Shown in pieces: positions 46,546-57,934 of a DNA stretch of 64,000 bases. The stretch's first letter is position 1. Every line of letters starts with the position of its first letter. The DNA comes from Hyaloscypha bicolor E. Taxonomy: Eukaryota > Ascomycota > Leotiomycetes > Helotiales > Hyaloscyphaceae. Both the position numbers and the translations under genes were made by a program. The notes below the pieces were generated by a model, which searched no databases, was not told the DNA's origin, and was given only the letters and a program-made list of their open reading frames with translations. The stretch covers positions 989,542 through 1,053,541 of the forward strand of contig NW_020194519.1 of NCBI RefSeq assembly GCF_002865645.1. The letters run 5' to 3'.

Positions 46546-47221
46546 GATACAAACGAGATACAAGGCTTTTTTTCTATACACCTCAAATTACTCTAAACTT
46601 GCAGCTTTCGTGCCATAGCTGATTTGTACCAGTCGTTATGATGGGAGACCTTATTAGACAACGCGCGTTATACCAAGACCCAACAGAGCTTCCCCTTAAC
46701 CCGAGCTACGCGGGTACGGATCTCTTGGGTACTGAGGTAATGAGATGAAGATAAATTCTGTTAAGGGTCGATTCAGAAGTTTCTATTCCACAGAGCATTT
46801 ATTGTGTTACATTCAAGGTGTGGAATTCTTTCGGCCTAGGTTTCATGTTTACTTGAGGAAATTCAATCTTGAGTCACCTGGCAAGTTGAAAAGCTAATGC
46901 AGGATATCTAGATTTGGTCTCTAATCTTTGAATAAGTATGGATCTCCTTTATTCTTATCTGCTGTTTGGCTTATATTTGTTAGGTGTATCGAGTGTTACC
47001 AAATATTTCCGAGTTACGCCTAATCTCGAAAAGGTTCAACGAAATCATTACTCCTTTTACGTTTCGTAAAGCTAGGTATGGGAGATCTTCGTATTTGATC
47101 CTTTCATGGACCTTACTACATATCTGACAAATTCCGTCCCTCTTTCCCATATATCTGAGCCAGTAGAATTGGCGGATTTCTCTCTTTTATCTATATTCGA
47201 TTTTTTTTGCACGATTGACTT

Positions 47222-47552
47222 TATTGGAAAGTAATCGATTTATTGATGGAAAATCGATATATTGGAGTTTGACAATCTGTAGAATGACTAGATACAGGAG
47301 AGTGAAGAGTAAAAAAAAAGGAGAGGAAGAAATCTAAAGTATAGTTCTTATATACCCACTAGTGGGTGGCGATTTCCTCTAGTATATTATAAATCAAATA
47401 ACTCATATATATTAGTGAGCGTTCCCTGAGCTTCCATAGTAAGCTATTCCATAGGCTTCTATAGTAAACTATTATAAATGAGAGTGGCGAAGCTAATATT
47501 AGTAGTTAAACCTGGTACTAGAAGGACTAGTAAGCTAGTACTAATTTAATAT
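47222..47552 (-). repeat. LTR of Copia-1b (3' in element orientation)
   Basis: 331 bp. Ends match the Copia-1a LTR, but the middle is different: it carries TACCCACTAGTGGGTGGCGA instead of the TTCGGCGATACCGG region of copy 1a. Confidence 0.92.
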
Positions 47553-47559
47553 ACCTCCT

Positions 47560-50500
47560 TCTTATAGTCGAGGTTTGATATTAGTAAGGCTAATAAGCCC
47601 CAGCTTTGATTATAGTAGTTCAAAAGCTAGTCTAGGGAATGGTTTGGTAAGAATATCGGCCGTTATTTCCCTTATAGGTATATACTTAAGATTAATTTCC
47701 TTAGTATTAATATAATCCCTAATAAAATAATATCTAATATTAATATACTTGGTTTTTTGCGAAAATCGGGCGTTTATAGCTAGATCCATAGCTCCCTGAG
47801 TATCCGTTTTTACCTTGATTAAGCCTATAGGAATTAATATTTCCTTAAATAGTTACTTTAGTTATAAAGCTTCTCTAATTACCGGTATTAGGGTAATATA
47901 TTTAGCTATAATAGTAGCTATAGTAATAGTTTTTTGCTTAGTACTAGCCTAGCTAATAGAACCACTAAATAGGGTAAAAACCATACCGGAGGTTAATTTG
48001 CAATCCTATAAATCGCCTCTGTAATTAGTATCTGAGTATCTAATAAGCCCTTTATTAGACGAAGCGCCATATAAAATGCCCATATTAAGTAATTCCTTAA
48101 TATATTACATTATATACTTCTATATAGTATTATATAAAGCTTTAGGATACAAATTGGAATATTCTAAATAGCCTGTAGCAAAGCAGAAATCGGGTCTTAA
48201 AGCTAAAGAAGGCTATATAAGTAATCTAGTTTGACTTTAATATTCCGTAATATTAATATTAGTTCTATTAGGTACTATAGGTTTGGCTATTGAAGTAGTA
48301 ATTAGTATATACTCTTCTATTTTATATCTTAGGAATATGTTTATAAGATATTAATTTTAGTATAAAAATACTGAATTATTTCGTAAATATATAATTTTCA
48401 TATCCAGAAGCGTTTTGATTTTTCCTATATTAGTTATATTAAACTTCTAATATAATTAAGCCTTAATTCTATTAATATAAACCATGTTTTTTCTAATAAT
48501 AATTATATTATTTATATAGATAGTAATTAAAAAAGGTAGTTAATTAATCTCGTATTCCTAGTAAATATAAAGTACTGGATTACTAAGTAATTACTAGAAA
48601 CTAATAGAATAGAAAAATTAATTAATTACCTAATACTAAACCCTAGGGGCTTATTTTAGGCTATAAATACTCTTTTACAAGCGGTAAATAAGGTTCGTTT
48701 CTTTAATAAAACCAGGGAGTTATTTTATATAGTATTCCTCTTCTAATTCTCTATATAGAAATATTATTTAGATATCTATTTATTAGATATAAAGCCCATA
48801 TTTAGTTACTAGGGCTAATATAATTCGAATAATAGAAAGTCTGGCTATAGGAATAAAGGTTTTAAAGTAATCTATACTATATTCTTGAGTATAGCCTTAT
48901 ACTACGAGCCTAGATTTATAGTATCTATTAGACTTGATTTTAAAGATCTAGTAATATCTAATAGTTTTTTGGTATTTTTATATTACTAGATCCCAGGTAT
49001 AGTTCTATAAATAGAAATCTAGCTCTTTCTTAATTAAAGGTCTCTAGAAATAAGTATCTGGGCTAGAGAGAGCTTCTTTAATTAATAATAGAATTTTGGA
49101 AGCTTCTATATTCTGGTTAGTAACTAGTAAAGTATAGTAATTTACTAATTCTCCGGTAATTCTAGTTAATTTTGGATGTCTAGGGAATAGTTTACTCTTA
49201 AAACTAACTATTTTAGGTGCCTCCTGATTTGTAAAATCCTGTTTAGAAGTATTTGCGGATACTATAGGTTCTTGGTTCTCCCTAGAAAGTAGTTTAGGGG
49301 GCTCGCTTAGGTCAGGAATATCCGAAATTATATTATATAATATATTTTTAGTAATATTTCCTTTTATATTAGAGTAATTTTCTTTATTATTTTCTAATAA
49401 ATTATTAAGCTATTAATTTCTAGTATTAATAATAATAGTATTTCTGTAATCTATATCTAGATTATCCGAATTATTAGTAAAACCATTATTAGATTCTATA
49501 GTAGTTCCTACTAGTTTTCTATATAGCTAGGATACTGGGTTTAGAAATAAGATTCCCTTAATATATTCTTTAATAATATAATAGTTAGAAATAATAAATA
49601 TCCGCTTATACGGGTTCTAAATTCGGTATCTAGAACTACTATAGCTAGTGAAAATGCCCCTAAAGGCCTTGGCTATATACTTATATTATAAAGCTATTTC
49701 TTTAGGTATATAAATATATACTAAGGAACCGAATATCTATAGATTAGAAACGTCCGGTTTAATCCTATAAAATGTTTTATATAGGGTTATTCCTATTTTG
49801 GGTAGGTAGTATTAATTATAGGCATAAATCCTATATATAGCGGCTTTTTCCCAAAACTCATATAGTAGGCCTAATTATTCTAGTTTCATATACTCTATTT
49901 TAATAATTATATATATACTATATTTAGAAATACTATTCTATTTAGGTATATAGGTAGTAGTTAGTTCCAAACGAATTCTCTTTAATTTGTACTAGTTCTT
50001 AACTTATTCTAATACAAATTCTGGAGTATTATTAAGATATAGGCACTTGACTTTATTTCTAGTTTGGGTTTTAGAGAAGGTTACTTAATTCTAAAGATCT
50101 ATAAAATAGCCCTTTCTATCCAAATTATATATTATTATATAATATTTAGTGCCTTTATAAATAGTAGAAAGTATATAGGAGTTTTTACTAAGAAATAGAA
50201 CCCTTAATAACTCCTATAAGTTAATTATAATATACTTTCCTAGGAATAGTTTTTCCGGATATAGTTTAGTTATACTAGCCCTAGTAATCTTGCTTATATT
50301 ATATGAATTATAATTAAATAGGTTTTGGTTCTTGAATTAAAGCCTATAGATATGGTTTATTAATTCCAGGATATACTTCATATTTAGGTATCTATATTAC
50401 TAATACTATGTTTCCAGGGAGGCTAAAGCTTCCGATTTTAATACTTTTAGAGTATACTCTAAACCAAATTAGTTAAGCTAATATAGTCCTATAGAGGGGC

Positions 50501-51900
50501 TAAAGGTACTAGTTATAATAGTAGTTCCTTTATTAATAATTTGAACTTTTCTTTTGGAAAAATTAATATCTCTTCCTACTTATATAATTTTGGGAATTAA
50601 TAATAAGGAGGTATTCCGGAATTAGGGGCTATAAAGTATATTATTAAGCTATATTTTTAGCTCCGGTTTAGTAGCCAAAATAATAGTTTCTTTTCCTCTA
50701 ATAAGAACTATAGATTTATCTCTAAGAGTAATTGAAATGGGATTAATTTCTTTATAAGTAATAAAAAAGTCTTTATTTCCCGTAAAATGGTCTATAGTAC
50801 CTGAATTAATATATTAGATATTCGTGGAATTATTATTAAGTAATTAGTTACTAAGAAAGATACTAATAGTCGATTTTTGAGTAGTATATGCTTTCTTATA
50901 AATAGGTAATTAGGAGGCTAAAGGTACCTCCTAATTAGTGGAATTAGAGTTTTTTCTATTGGAATTAAAATAATCCTGGGCTAATTTATAGGTAATATAG
51001 TCTTTAATATTGTACTCTTTAAATTTGTGGAATATATAATAAATATTAGGATCCCTAGCTTGCTTTGGTTTTTTATTATTTAACTAATTATTTCCTTGGG
51101 TAGCTAGTGCCTTAGGAGTAGTATCCGGGTTAAAATTAGAGGTTTTAGCCCTAAGCTTATCCTCTTTAGTAGAAGCGTCCGCTTTAAGTAATTCCAGCTT
51201 TAATTTATTAATATTAGCTCTAATAGAATTCAGGAGGGGCTTATATAAGTCGTATTCCTTTAGTAATCCGCAAATTAGATATCCGGATACGGAAACGTCC
51301 GAAATCGACCCGTTTACTTCCTTAATTTTAGCTACTTTATAACTAATGCGGTTAATAAAGTCGTCTATTCCCATAGTAGTATTAAATATAATAGTTTCTA
51401 TTTATTAAAGGTATAGGGCTTCCTTTTGAGCTTTTAACTATTTAGCTTTGACTTGAATCTCGCTCCAAACCAGGTGTGCAAGCTTGATTTCCTTGAATTA
51501 TTGCCAGGTATCGTAGGTAATAAGTAAGCTTAGTACTACTCTGGCGATTGCTAATTGACGAGCAATCGTTTTATTGTCTTTTTGGGACGAAATAAGGGCA
51601 GGAGCTTAATCAGGATCGACGAATTGCCATAGATCTTCGACTATAAAGAGGTTTATAGCGTCGTCTATCCAGGAGTAGATATTGTCGTCCGAGAGAGGCT
51701 CGATTTTGGTACCTTTATAGGTGATATAGATTGATTTTTTGGAATCCGGTATGTTGGATTTTGCGGAGAATTTCTGACCGAAAATGGCTGTGTTTTTGGC
51801 GAATTCTGCTGATGCGAAGCCGAACTAATGGGTGGAATTCACCAAAATTGACGATTTTGATGATTTTTGGAATGGACAAGTGAGTACTAAGGTCAAGTGA
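47560..51900 (-). pseudogene. Copia-1b gag-pol polyprotein (RIP-inactivated)
   Basis: Same layout as Copia-1a. The best preserved piece is gag at 51084-51374, starting MGIDDFINRISYKVAKIKE and followed by SISDVSVSGYLICGLLKEYD. The RNase H end near 47570-47790 is recognisable by alignment but full of stops. Stops are almost all explained by transitions at CpA/TpG. Confidence 0.88.
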
Positions 51901-51941
51901 TGCTTGGATCGCTTAGTAAAGCACTAGCCGGGCTCAGAACC

Positions 51942-52271
51942 TATTGGAAAGTAATTAATTTATTAATGGAAAATTGATATATTGGAGTTTGACAATCTGT
52001 AGAATGACTAGATACAGGAGAGTGAAGAGTAAAAAAAAAGGAGAGGAAGAAATCTAAAGTACAGTTCTTATATACCCACTAGTGGGTGGCGATTTCCTCT
52101 AGTATATTATAAATCAGATGACTCATATATATTAGTGAGCGTTCCCTGAGCTTCCATAGTGAGCTATTCTATAGGCTTCTATAGTAAACCATTATAAATG
52201 AGAGTGGCGAAGCTAATATTAGTAGTTGAACCTGGTACTGGAAGGACTAGTAAGCTAGTACCAATTCAACA
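51942..52271 (-). repeat. LTR of Copia-1b (5' in element orientation)
   Basis: 330 bp direct repeat of 47222-47552; ends with an un-RIPed TTCAACA, showing the true CA terminus. Confidence 0.92.
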
Positions 52272-53309
52272 GACTTTCATGGCTCAGTAATACTGATCTC
52301 GAGATTACTCAGGCTTCCCCTCTCTGATATACGGTGTAAAAAATACAATCGAACACCGGGATATATGCTATCGCATTCCATACATATTGCGATCGACCGT
52401 CCACTGGACTGGAACCGTGCAAAAAACTTGCTGTTTGAATGTCAAAAGTTGACGGATTTGGAGTAAGTAGTAACGTGGCCACTGAAGCACAGAAGGAGGC
52501 CTAACAAAGGACTAGTAGACTTATCTTCGATAAATATATCTCGAGGGCCCCTACGCCGGGCGCCCAACCCGAGGAGACATTTGATCGAGGCCAACGCCGG
52601 ATATCCACATTTCCAAATATCCACACTTCTAAAGGAGCCTTGGTCCTGGCTTGATTTATCTTTGGAATTTCAAAACTCGTTGGTTGGGAAGCTGCCAAAT
52701 CTCCGCTTTCATTATGATGTCCGGGTAGCTCGACCTTTCGTGCAAATGCGAGATCTTCCTATGATAAACCTCGTATCTCTCAAGCTACCAGATTCGTATT
52801 ATTATGTACCAGAGGTTAGTAGGTCGCAGCAGGTGATTCTTGACTCACCCAACCTGGAAACCCTACACTGCTATCCAGACCACAGGCTCAGCCTTGATAT
52901 GCATCGAAGCGGCAAGAAGTTCCCCGCGATTTGCGAAATGAAACTCGAAGCCGTTAGTAAATATATGAGCCCTGGTATTGTCCTACTCTGGGACTTCTCG
53001 AACTTATCCGTATTGAAGCTCTCGGGGGTCAACTTGAAAATCTTCTTTAAGGTTCTGCCCTTCGAGAATCAGGCTTAAAAGAATTTAGGGTTTGGGTATG
53101 GGATTACTGCACACAAGCAGAGTTATGGGTCGATGAATACCTGGCTCCTTGCATCGAAGCGATTGTGCGACTTGAAGTACTGGACATCCGATGTTCTCAT
53201 CCCCACAAGCTACTCCCGGCTCTAGAGAAGCATAGGCTGGGTTTGCAGGTGCTGCGGCTCGCGCAATGTATTACTTTTCGAGCTCCACAGGACCACAGGT
53301 AACTGTTGA

Positions 53310-53784
53310 CAGTGTGTCAAATGAGTAGAGTAGAGTAGAGTAGTGGGTCCTACTCATACTCTACTCAAGCTACTCATGAGTAGTATGACTAGTATGAGTA
53401 GTATCCACGTGATGGTCACACGTGATAGGCTAGCCAAATCAGGTAAGCCTCTTGCCTACTCTTGCTCTAGCGCTCTCTCACTACCCAATTAGGCAATAGC
53501 ATTACTTAGTAAGCAAGCTAAAGGTTAGGGTCGAATTAAGATTCTGAGAAGGGTAACTAGTTATTATTATTAATAAAAAAATAGTATTTAGCTAATCTTA
53601 TATAAGCCCTAACTTACCTTTACTAAGGCTATTTAATAAGTACCTTTATTATTTAATTATTATTAAGTAAAGCTTAATTAATAATAATCACGTGATGACT
53701 ACTCATGCTACTCATATTCTACTCACGCTACTCATGAATATTCATGAGTAGCATGAGTAGCATGAGTAGTTCTTTGACACACTG
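53310..53784 (+). mobile_element. hAT-type MITE in the F-box-like gene
   Basis: 475 bp. Termini CAGTGTGTCAAA and TTTGACACACTG, flanked by a perfect 8-bp duplication ACTGTTGA (53302-53309 and 53785-53792). Both subterminal regions are packed with GAGTAG/CTACTC and TACTCATG repeats. Interior shares the CACGTGA, GCTCTAGCGC and ACTAAG segments (reverse complement) with 45821-46545 and 6930-7187. No coding capacity. Confidence 0.9.
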
Positions 53785-53964
53785 ACTGTTGAGGATATTG
53801 AGAAGCTGAGGACGATGTGCCCGTATCTGGATGAGCTGGTGTTGGATATCAAAGTCGCTGAAGATGCTGAAATATAGAAGCAGAAAGAAAAAGACGAGAA
53901 AGATTTAGAGTCCCACAGGGAACTGCAGAGGATATTGAACATGCACTCTTACATCAAAGTTTAG

Positions 53965-54893
53965 ATGGCTCTGGCCAAGGAGATGAGACGTCGATATCAG
54001 ATCCAAGATGAGATGGGAGAGGGGGGATCGGAAATGGGTTGAATACAAATAACGCCGCGGTTACGAAGAACACGAGCGTCATAATCAGTATGGCACTCTC
54101 GCGAAAGAACCTTTCTGCTATCCTAACGTAATAACCGTAGAGACCGGAGATTCTACTTTTACCAAACCTCTCCACTCTGCCCTCAGTCCAACGAATTCAT
54201 TGCTTTACAGAGATACAGGAATATATTGATTTGACAATCTTCGACCGTCAATCAGCTTTCTCATAGTCGCACAACGCAACTCAAGACTAGGCTAGACCGG
54301 GCTATCACGCACATACACATGGCTCTATACACTAGTCGCTGCGATAGAGCGGTGCCTTAGCTATATACACAAGAAGGTCGCAGGAGGCGGAGCCTGAAAG
54401 AGTGTGATGACTTGGAGGGCAGTCTGGGACTTGATAGTTCCGTCGTGGTCCACAGCCACGGCAGTATCACGTATAAAGTTTAAGAACGAGGTGTGTGGAG
54501 GACCTCTTCTAGTCTTAATGCGGATCCTTCTAATCCCTCTAAGATTGAGTAGGTGGTAGTGAAGTATTTGAGAAAGTATGTAAGGCTATTTGATACTAAA
54601 CTGAATATATTGACTCTGGTAGACTGCTTCGAGGCAGCGACCGCCGACAGGAACGGGCCAAACCCCAAATTACACTTTCACAACGATTTCCTCCGAATAT
54701 CCACTAGCCGCCCCTTCATTTATTGTCGACTCCAACACCGTTCTATCATTTCAATTTCCTGGCATTTCTGCAACAAGCCCCTAAATAATCAATGTTCTCT
54801 CCTAGGGTTTCCAGCGGGTTCTCCTCGACGGCGTGACCACCGCCACGCCACAATATCTCTTTCACTCGGAGTTGACCGAATAACCTATTTCTC
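53965..54893. other. Intergenic region between two convergent genes
   Basis: About 930 bp. A minus-strand open stretch at 53954-54175 contains a hydrophobic run (ILIMTLVFFVTAALFVF) that could be a transmembrane segment, but it has no supported start context, partner exon or homology I recognise. Short open frames at 54480-54668 and 54553 onward are likewise unsupported. Confidence 0.35.
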
Positions 54894-56894
54894 TCAGAGC
54901 TTCATGACCGTCGGACTCAGTGGTTCCGATATTGAACTTGCCATTGAGTCTCTCCTGAACCCCGACATACCCCTAGTACTGTGCAATTTCTTCTTCGCAT
55001 CCTCAATCACTTTTGAGAGATAGTCAGTTCTTTCCTCCTGCTCCTCCTTTCCTCGCACCACCAATGGCGAACACTCAGGTAGTCCCCTCCCAGGATGGAT
55101 ATCCGTCTCTATCGTACGAGGCACCTGATCAGACTCTCGCAACCCTCTGCCAGGCAGGCCTGCTACTCCGCGAGCTACGACCCGTGGAAAGAGAGTGAAG
55201 ATTCGAGGATGGGTTCTAGACATCGTTTCATCGTAGTCGCCTAATGGCGATGCTGGGTCAAACTTCTGGGACCGCCACTCTTCGCGACGTGCGCGTTCTA
55301 ACAAAGGACTGACAATGATTTGTAACTCTCCAGTCTGAGAATCGTTCCAAATGTCGATGGCCGAATTCGCAAGCCCAAGGAGGCTCATTCGAAGTTCCTC
55401 ATTTTGGGACGAACTGACGAGCGGGGAGAGGACGGAAAGAACCTTGGAGACGACACCCTCGGCTCTGGAACGAGTAGTGGAGGGAGATTCCCTGAGTTCC
55501 GAAGCCTCGGCCGGTAAAGATTGAAGAGCTCGCATCGTGAGAGCGGTCCAGACATTTACTACGCGTCCGCTGTGGCTAGATTTGTCCAACCCATCCGATA
55601 TCTTGCTGAGGAGAACGTCCAATTTCGGGTGCGATTGTGTGAACTCGGAGCTGAGGGGTTTCCAGATATGTTGACACAGGGCATCAGAGATAATACGCTG
55701 AGCATGGGCAGTTCGGAGGTCACTTGAATCGTCGGAGTCATCAATCGGGACGGAGCCAAAGCAGGGATCTGCTTTAACCAGTTTTTCATGTACCTTTTCC
55801 AGGTCCTGATACGAAGTAAGTAAAAGAGGCTGATCGTGGCAGAGGGTTTACTTTTCCGTCTATGTCATTGAAGTATCTCAAAGAAATTCCTTCGATCCGG
55901 CTATATATTTCCGCGAATCTCTGCTTGCTAGACCGTTGTCAATATGATGGCCCTTCTATTGACTGTGGATAGGTCAAAATACATACAAGTAATCGTCTGA
56001 TTTAGGGGTTAATGCGAACTCCTTTTTCATCATTTCAAGCTCCTCTTCCAGGGCCTGCTTGTCTCTCTTAACCGAATCTTTTGCTCTCTCCAACACATCG
56101 CATTGCTCAGTGATTTTCTTTAGCTTCTTCCCTTGGTTCTCGGCTGTCTTCTTCTGCTTTTCCACTGTCGTAGAAAGTTGTCCTTTCTCAGCCTCTAGCG
56201 CAGTAACTCTCCTGTCATTCTCAGCTTTTTTTCGAGCGAACTCAGCTTCTAGCTCCTTCACGCGCTGTTCATACTCCTCGGTGTGTTGTGCTCTAAGCGT
56301 CTCAGCCTCACGGGTCAATTTGTGCCTTTCTTCTGCCGTTGCCATAGAGACTCTTTTTTCCAATTTTCCTTTCTCTTGATCCAGCTCATTTTTTTCTTCC
56401 TCAATCTTTACCCGTTTGCGCTCAAGGTCGTCCTTCGTTCTCTGGTCAAAGCGTGTCAACGTAGTAATCGTATTCTCTTGCCTCGTTAGCTCGTCATCTT
56501 TCTCTCTGCACTCGTCCTCCAGCTGGTTGAGCCTCTTGCTCGTTTCAGCCACCATATGAAGATCACCTATATGGAATATGAACTTGTCCTGTAGGTCCTT
56601 GATTGCTTGGTGGGCAGCTCCCATACTTTCAACAGTCTCGTGGACCGCCTGGGTCCACGGGCCAAGATCAAGTTGGTATTCGCGTTGCGAGGTGTCTCTG
56701 CTTTGACGAGATCTTCCGCCGTTGATCTTATTACTTGCGCGGTCATTGCCATTGCCATCCCCGCGTTCGCCGACTTCCCCAGCACCGACTCCATTGCTGC
56801 TGCTATTGTTTGAAACATCCAAGTAGTTTTCTTCGGTTTCACTTGTTCCCTCATCTCTCCTGTTTTCATTTTGTCGACGCCTCTGTCGGGGCAT
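54894..56894 (-). CDS. Coiled-coil protein, 631 residues, three exons
   Basis: Exons 56894-55987, 55927-55852 and 55805-54894. The introns are 59 bp (GTATGT...TCTAG) and 46 bp (GTAAAC...TCAG). Joined length is 1,896 nt, a multiple of three with one terminal stop (TGA at 54894-54896). The N-terminus MPRQRRRQNENRRDEG is basic. Residues ~125-290 are a long charged coiled coil (KDDLERKRVKIEEEKNELDQ, EEYEQRVKELEAEFARKK). The short middle exon reads KQRFAEIYSRIEGISLRYFN. The C-terminal half is globular and rich in Trp/Leu (SDALCQHIWKPLSSEF, VWTALTMRALQSL) and ends near SKVIEDAKKKLHS. It resembles a lineage-specific fungal family sometimes labelled MEI5- or involucrin-repeat-like in databases. I recall that only loosely and give no function. 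The frame is undamaged, so it is probably expressed. Confidence 0.78.
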
Positions 56895-57829
56895 GGTAGC
56901 TGTGTGTCCCTAGTTTATGCCACAACACCGTTAGCTGGACTATTCCTCACCACAGAACAGCTTGCCTTGCAGCAGGAACGTAATTCGATGGCTTACTCGT
57001 AATTGAGTCGGAAACGCCCTTCCCTCTAGACTAGTCCTCCTTCTCCCAAGAGGGTCTTTCAACCGCCGCCTGATTGATCCGAGCCGCGCCTCTAATGGTG
57101 AAAGCTCGCGGTTTTTGTCTATGGAAAAAGTGCGATTTAACATTCAGCTCATAGAGAGCAAATCAGTGGATCCGATTCGCTGAACTTTTGAACATGGGAT
57201 GTGGCGATAGTATGACAATTGCGAACGAATAGTTGTCTGTGAAGTAGGTTAATGAGTTCGAATCGCAAATGGGCTGCCGATGTTCTTGTATCGTCGAGCA
57301 AACGCCTTAGATGGTCCCTCAGATGGTTCGCAGTGACACGCCGCACTCTTTAGCTGCATCTTCCTCAACTGGTCACTCTCCACATTTCCTTGCTCTCTAC
57401 CAAACCTTTACCGAGCCGCACAAACTCGAATCATTTGACGCGGCTGCCAATGCAGTCCACCTGACGTGTTGCCGCATCACTGGCTATGGTTCTATCTCTA
57501 CAATTCACATGCGTGCATCAACTTCACCGGTCTGTCAGGCGGGGTTTCTGATACGATTACCATCATGCTTCAGATTTGCTTCTTTTTCCCTATTTGAATT
57601 ACCTACAGGTGCGTGTGGGGCGGGCGGGAAATCTAGTTCGTTTCTTGGAATGTTGTTCGTTCAGCCTTGATTTCTTGGTGATATGCAGGGTGATGACAGT
57701 TTGTTAGTGCCGGGGGGTGTTAAACTACTTGAGGCTCTGAGTGGTACTGTAGTGCGGGGTTGTTCGGTTCTTCTCTCCTGCCACGAATTAATTCTAAGTC
57801 AATGTTTCAGATTCGCACATTCTGTCAGC
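56895..57829. other. Intergenic region upstream of the coiled-coil gene
   Basis: Balanced composition. Short open frames on both strands (for example 57311-57670 plus) show no motif or intron structure. Presumably contains the promoter of the 54894-56894 gene. Confidence 0.4.
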
Positions 57830-57934
57830 CACAATTCAGTCGGCCTCAATCTAGTCGGCCCCAATCCAGTCGGCCTCAATCCAGTCGGCCACAAACCCGT
57901 CGGTCACAGACCACTTGACCACAAACCTATCCAG
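57830..57934 (+). repeat. 15-bp minisatellite, seven units
   Basis: Seven consecutive 15-bp units from 57830, typical unit CTCAATCCAGTCGGC. The first four are near identical and the last three diverge. Because 15 is a multiple of three, the plus-strand frame 57683-57937 encodes a five-residue repeat of the type VGLNP. Whether that frame is a gene is doubtful. Confidence 0.75.

Larger units (their letters stand above)
47222..52271 (-). mobile_element. Copia-1b, second full-length copy of the Copia-1 family
   Basis: LTRs 47222-47552 and 51942-52271 start TATTGGAAAG and end ATTTAATA or ATTCAACA. Perfect 5-bp target duplication GACTT (47217-47221 and 52272-52276). Internal region aligns base by base with Copia-1a on the same strand. 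It sits inside the F-box-like gene, whose frame joins across it (CTIDFHGSVILIS). RIP is stronger than in copy 1a in most of the pol region. Confidence 0.93.
46638..53964 (+). pseudogene. F-box/LRR-like gene, split by Copia-1b and a hAT MITE
   Basis: Starts at ATG 46638 (MMGDLIRQRALYQDPTELPL). A probable intron begins with GTAATG after GTE. An F-box-like segment VLPNISELRLISKRFNEI is at about 46992-47045. After Copia-1b (47222-52271) the frame resumes with IDFHGSVILISRLLRLPL, one TAA near 52464, then an open block to 53078 (NLRFHYDVRVARPFV, LDSPNLETLHCYP: spaced Leu/Asn typical of LRR-like F-box proteins). A frameshift near 53070 leads to EYLAPCIEAIVRLEVLDIRC. After the hAT MITE (53310-53784) it ends with EDIEKLRTMCPYLDELVLDI and a TAG at 53962-53964. 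F-box proteins link substrates to SCF ubiquitin ligases. This copy is dead twice over. Confidence 0.65.

Noticed and set aside
54553..55198. Plus-strand frames opposite the coiled-coil gene
   Set aside because: Antisense to exon 3 of the 54894-56894 gene or in unsupported intergenic sequence.
56059..56813. Plus-strand frames rich in Ser/Phe/Leu
   Set aside because: Antisense of the Lys/Glu-rich coiled coil; their composition follows from the opposite strand.
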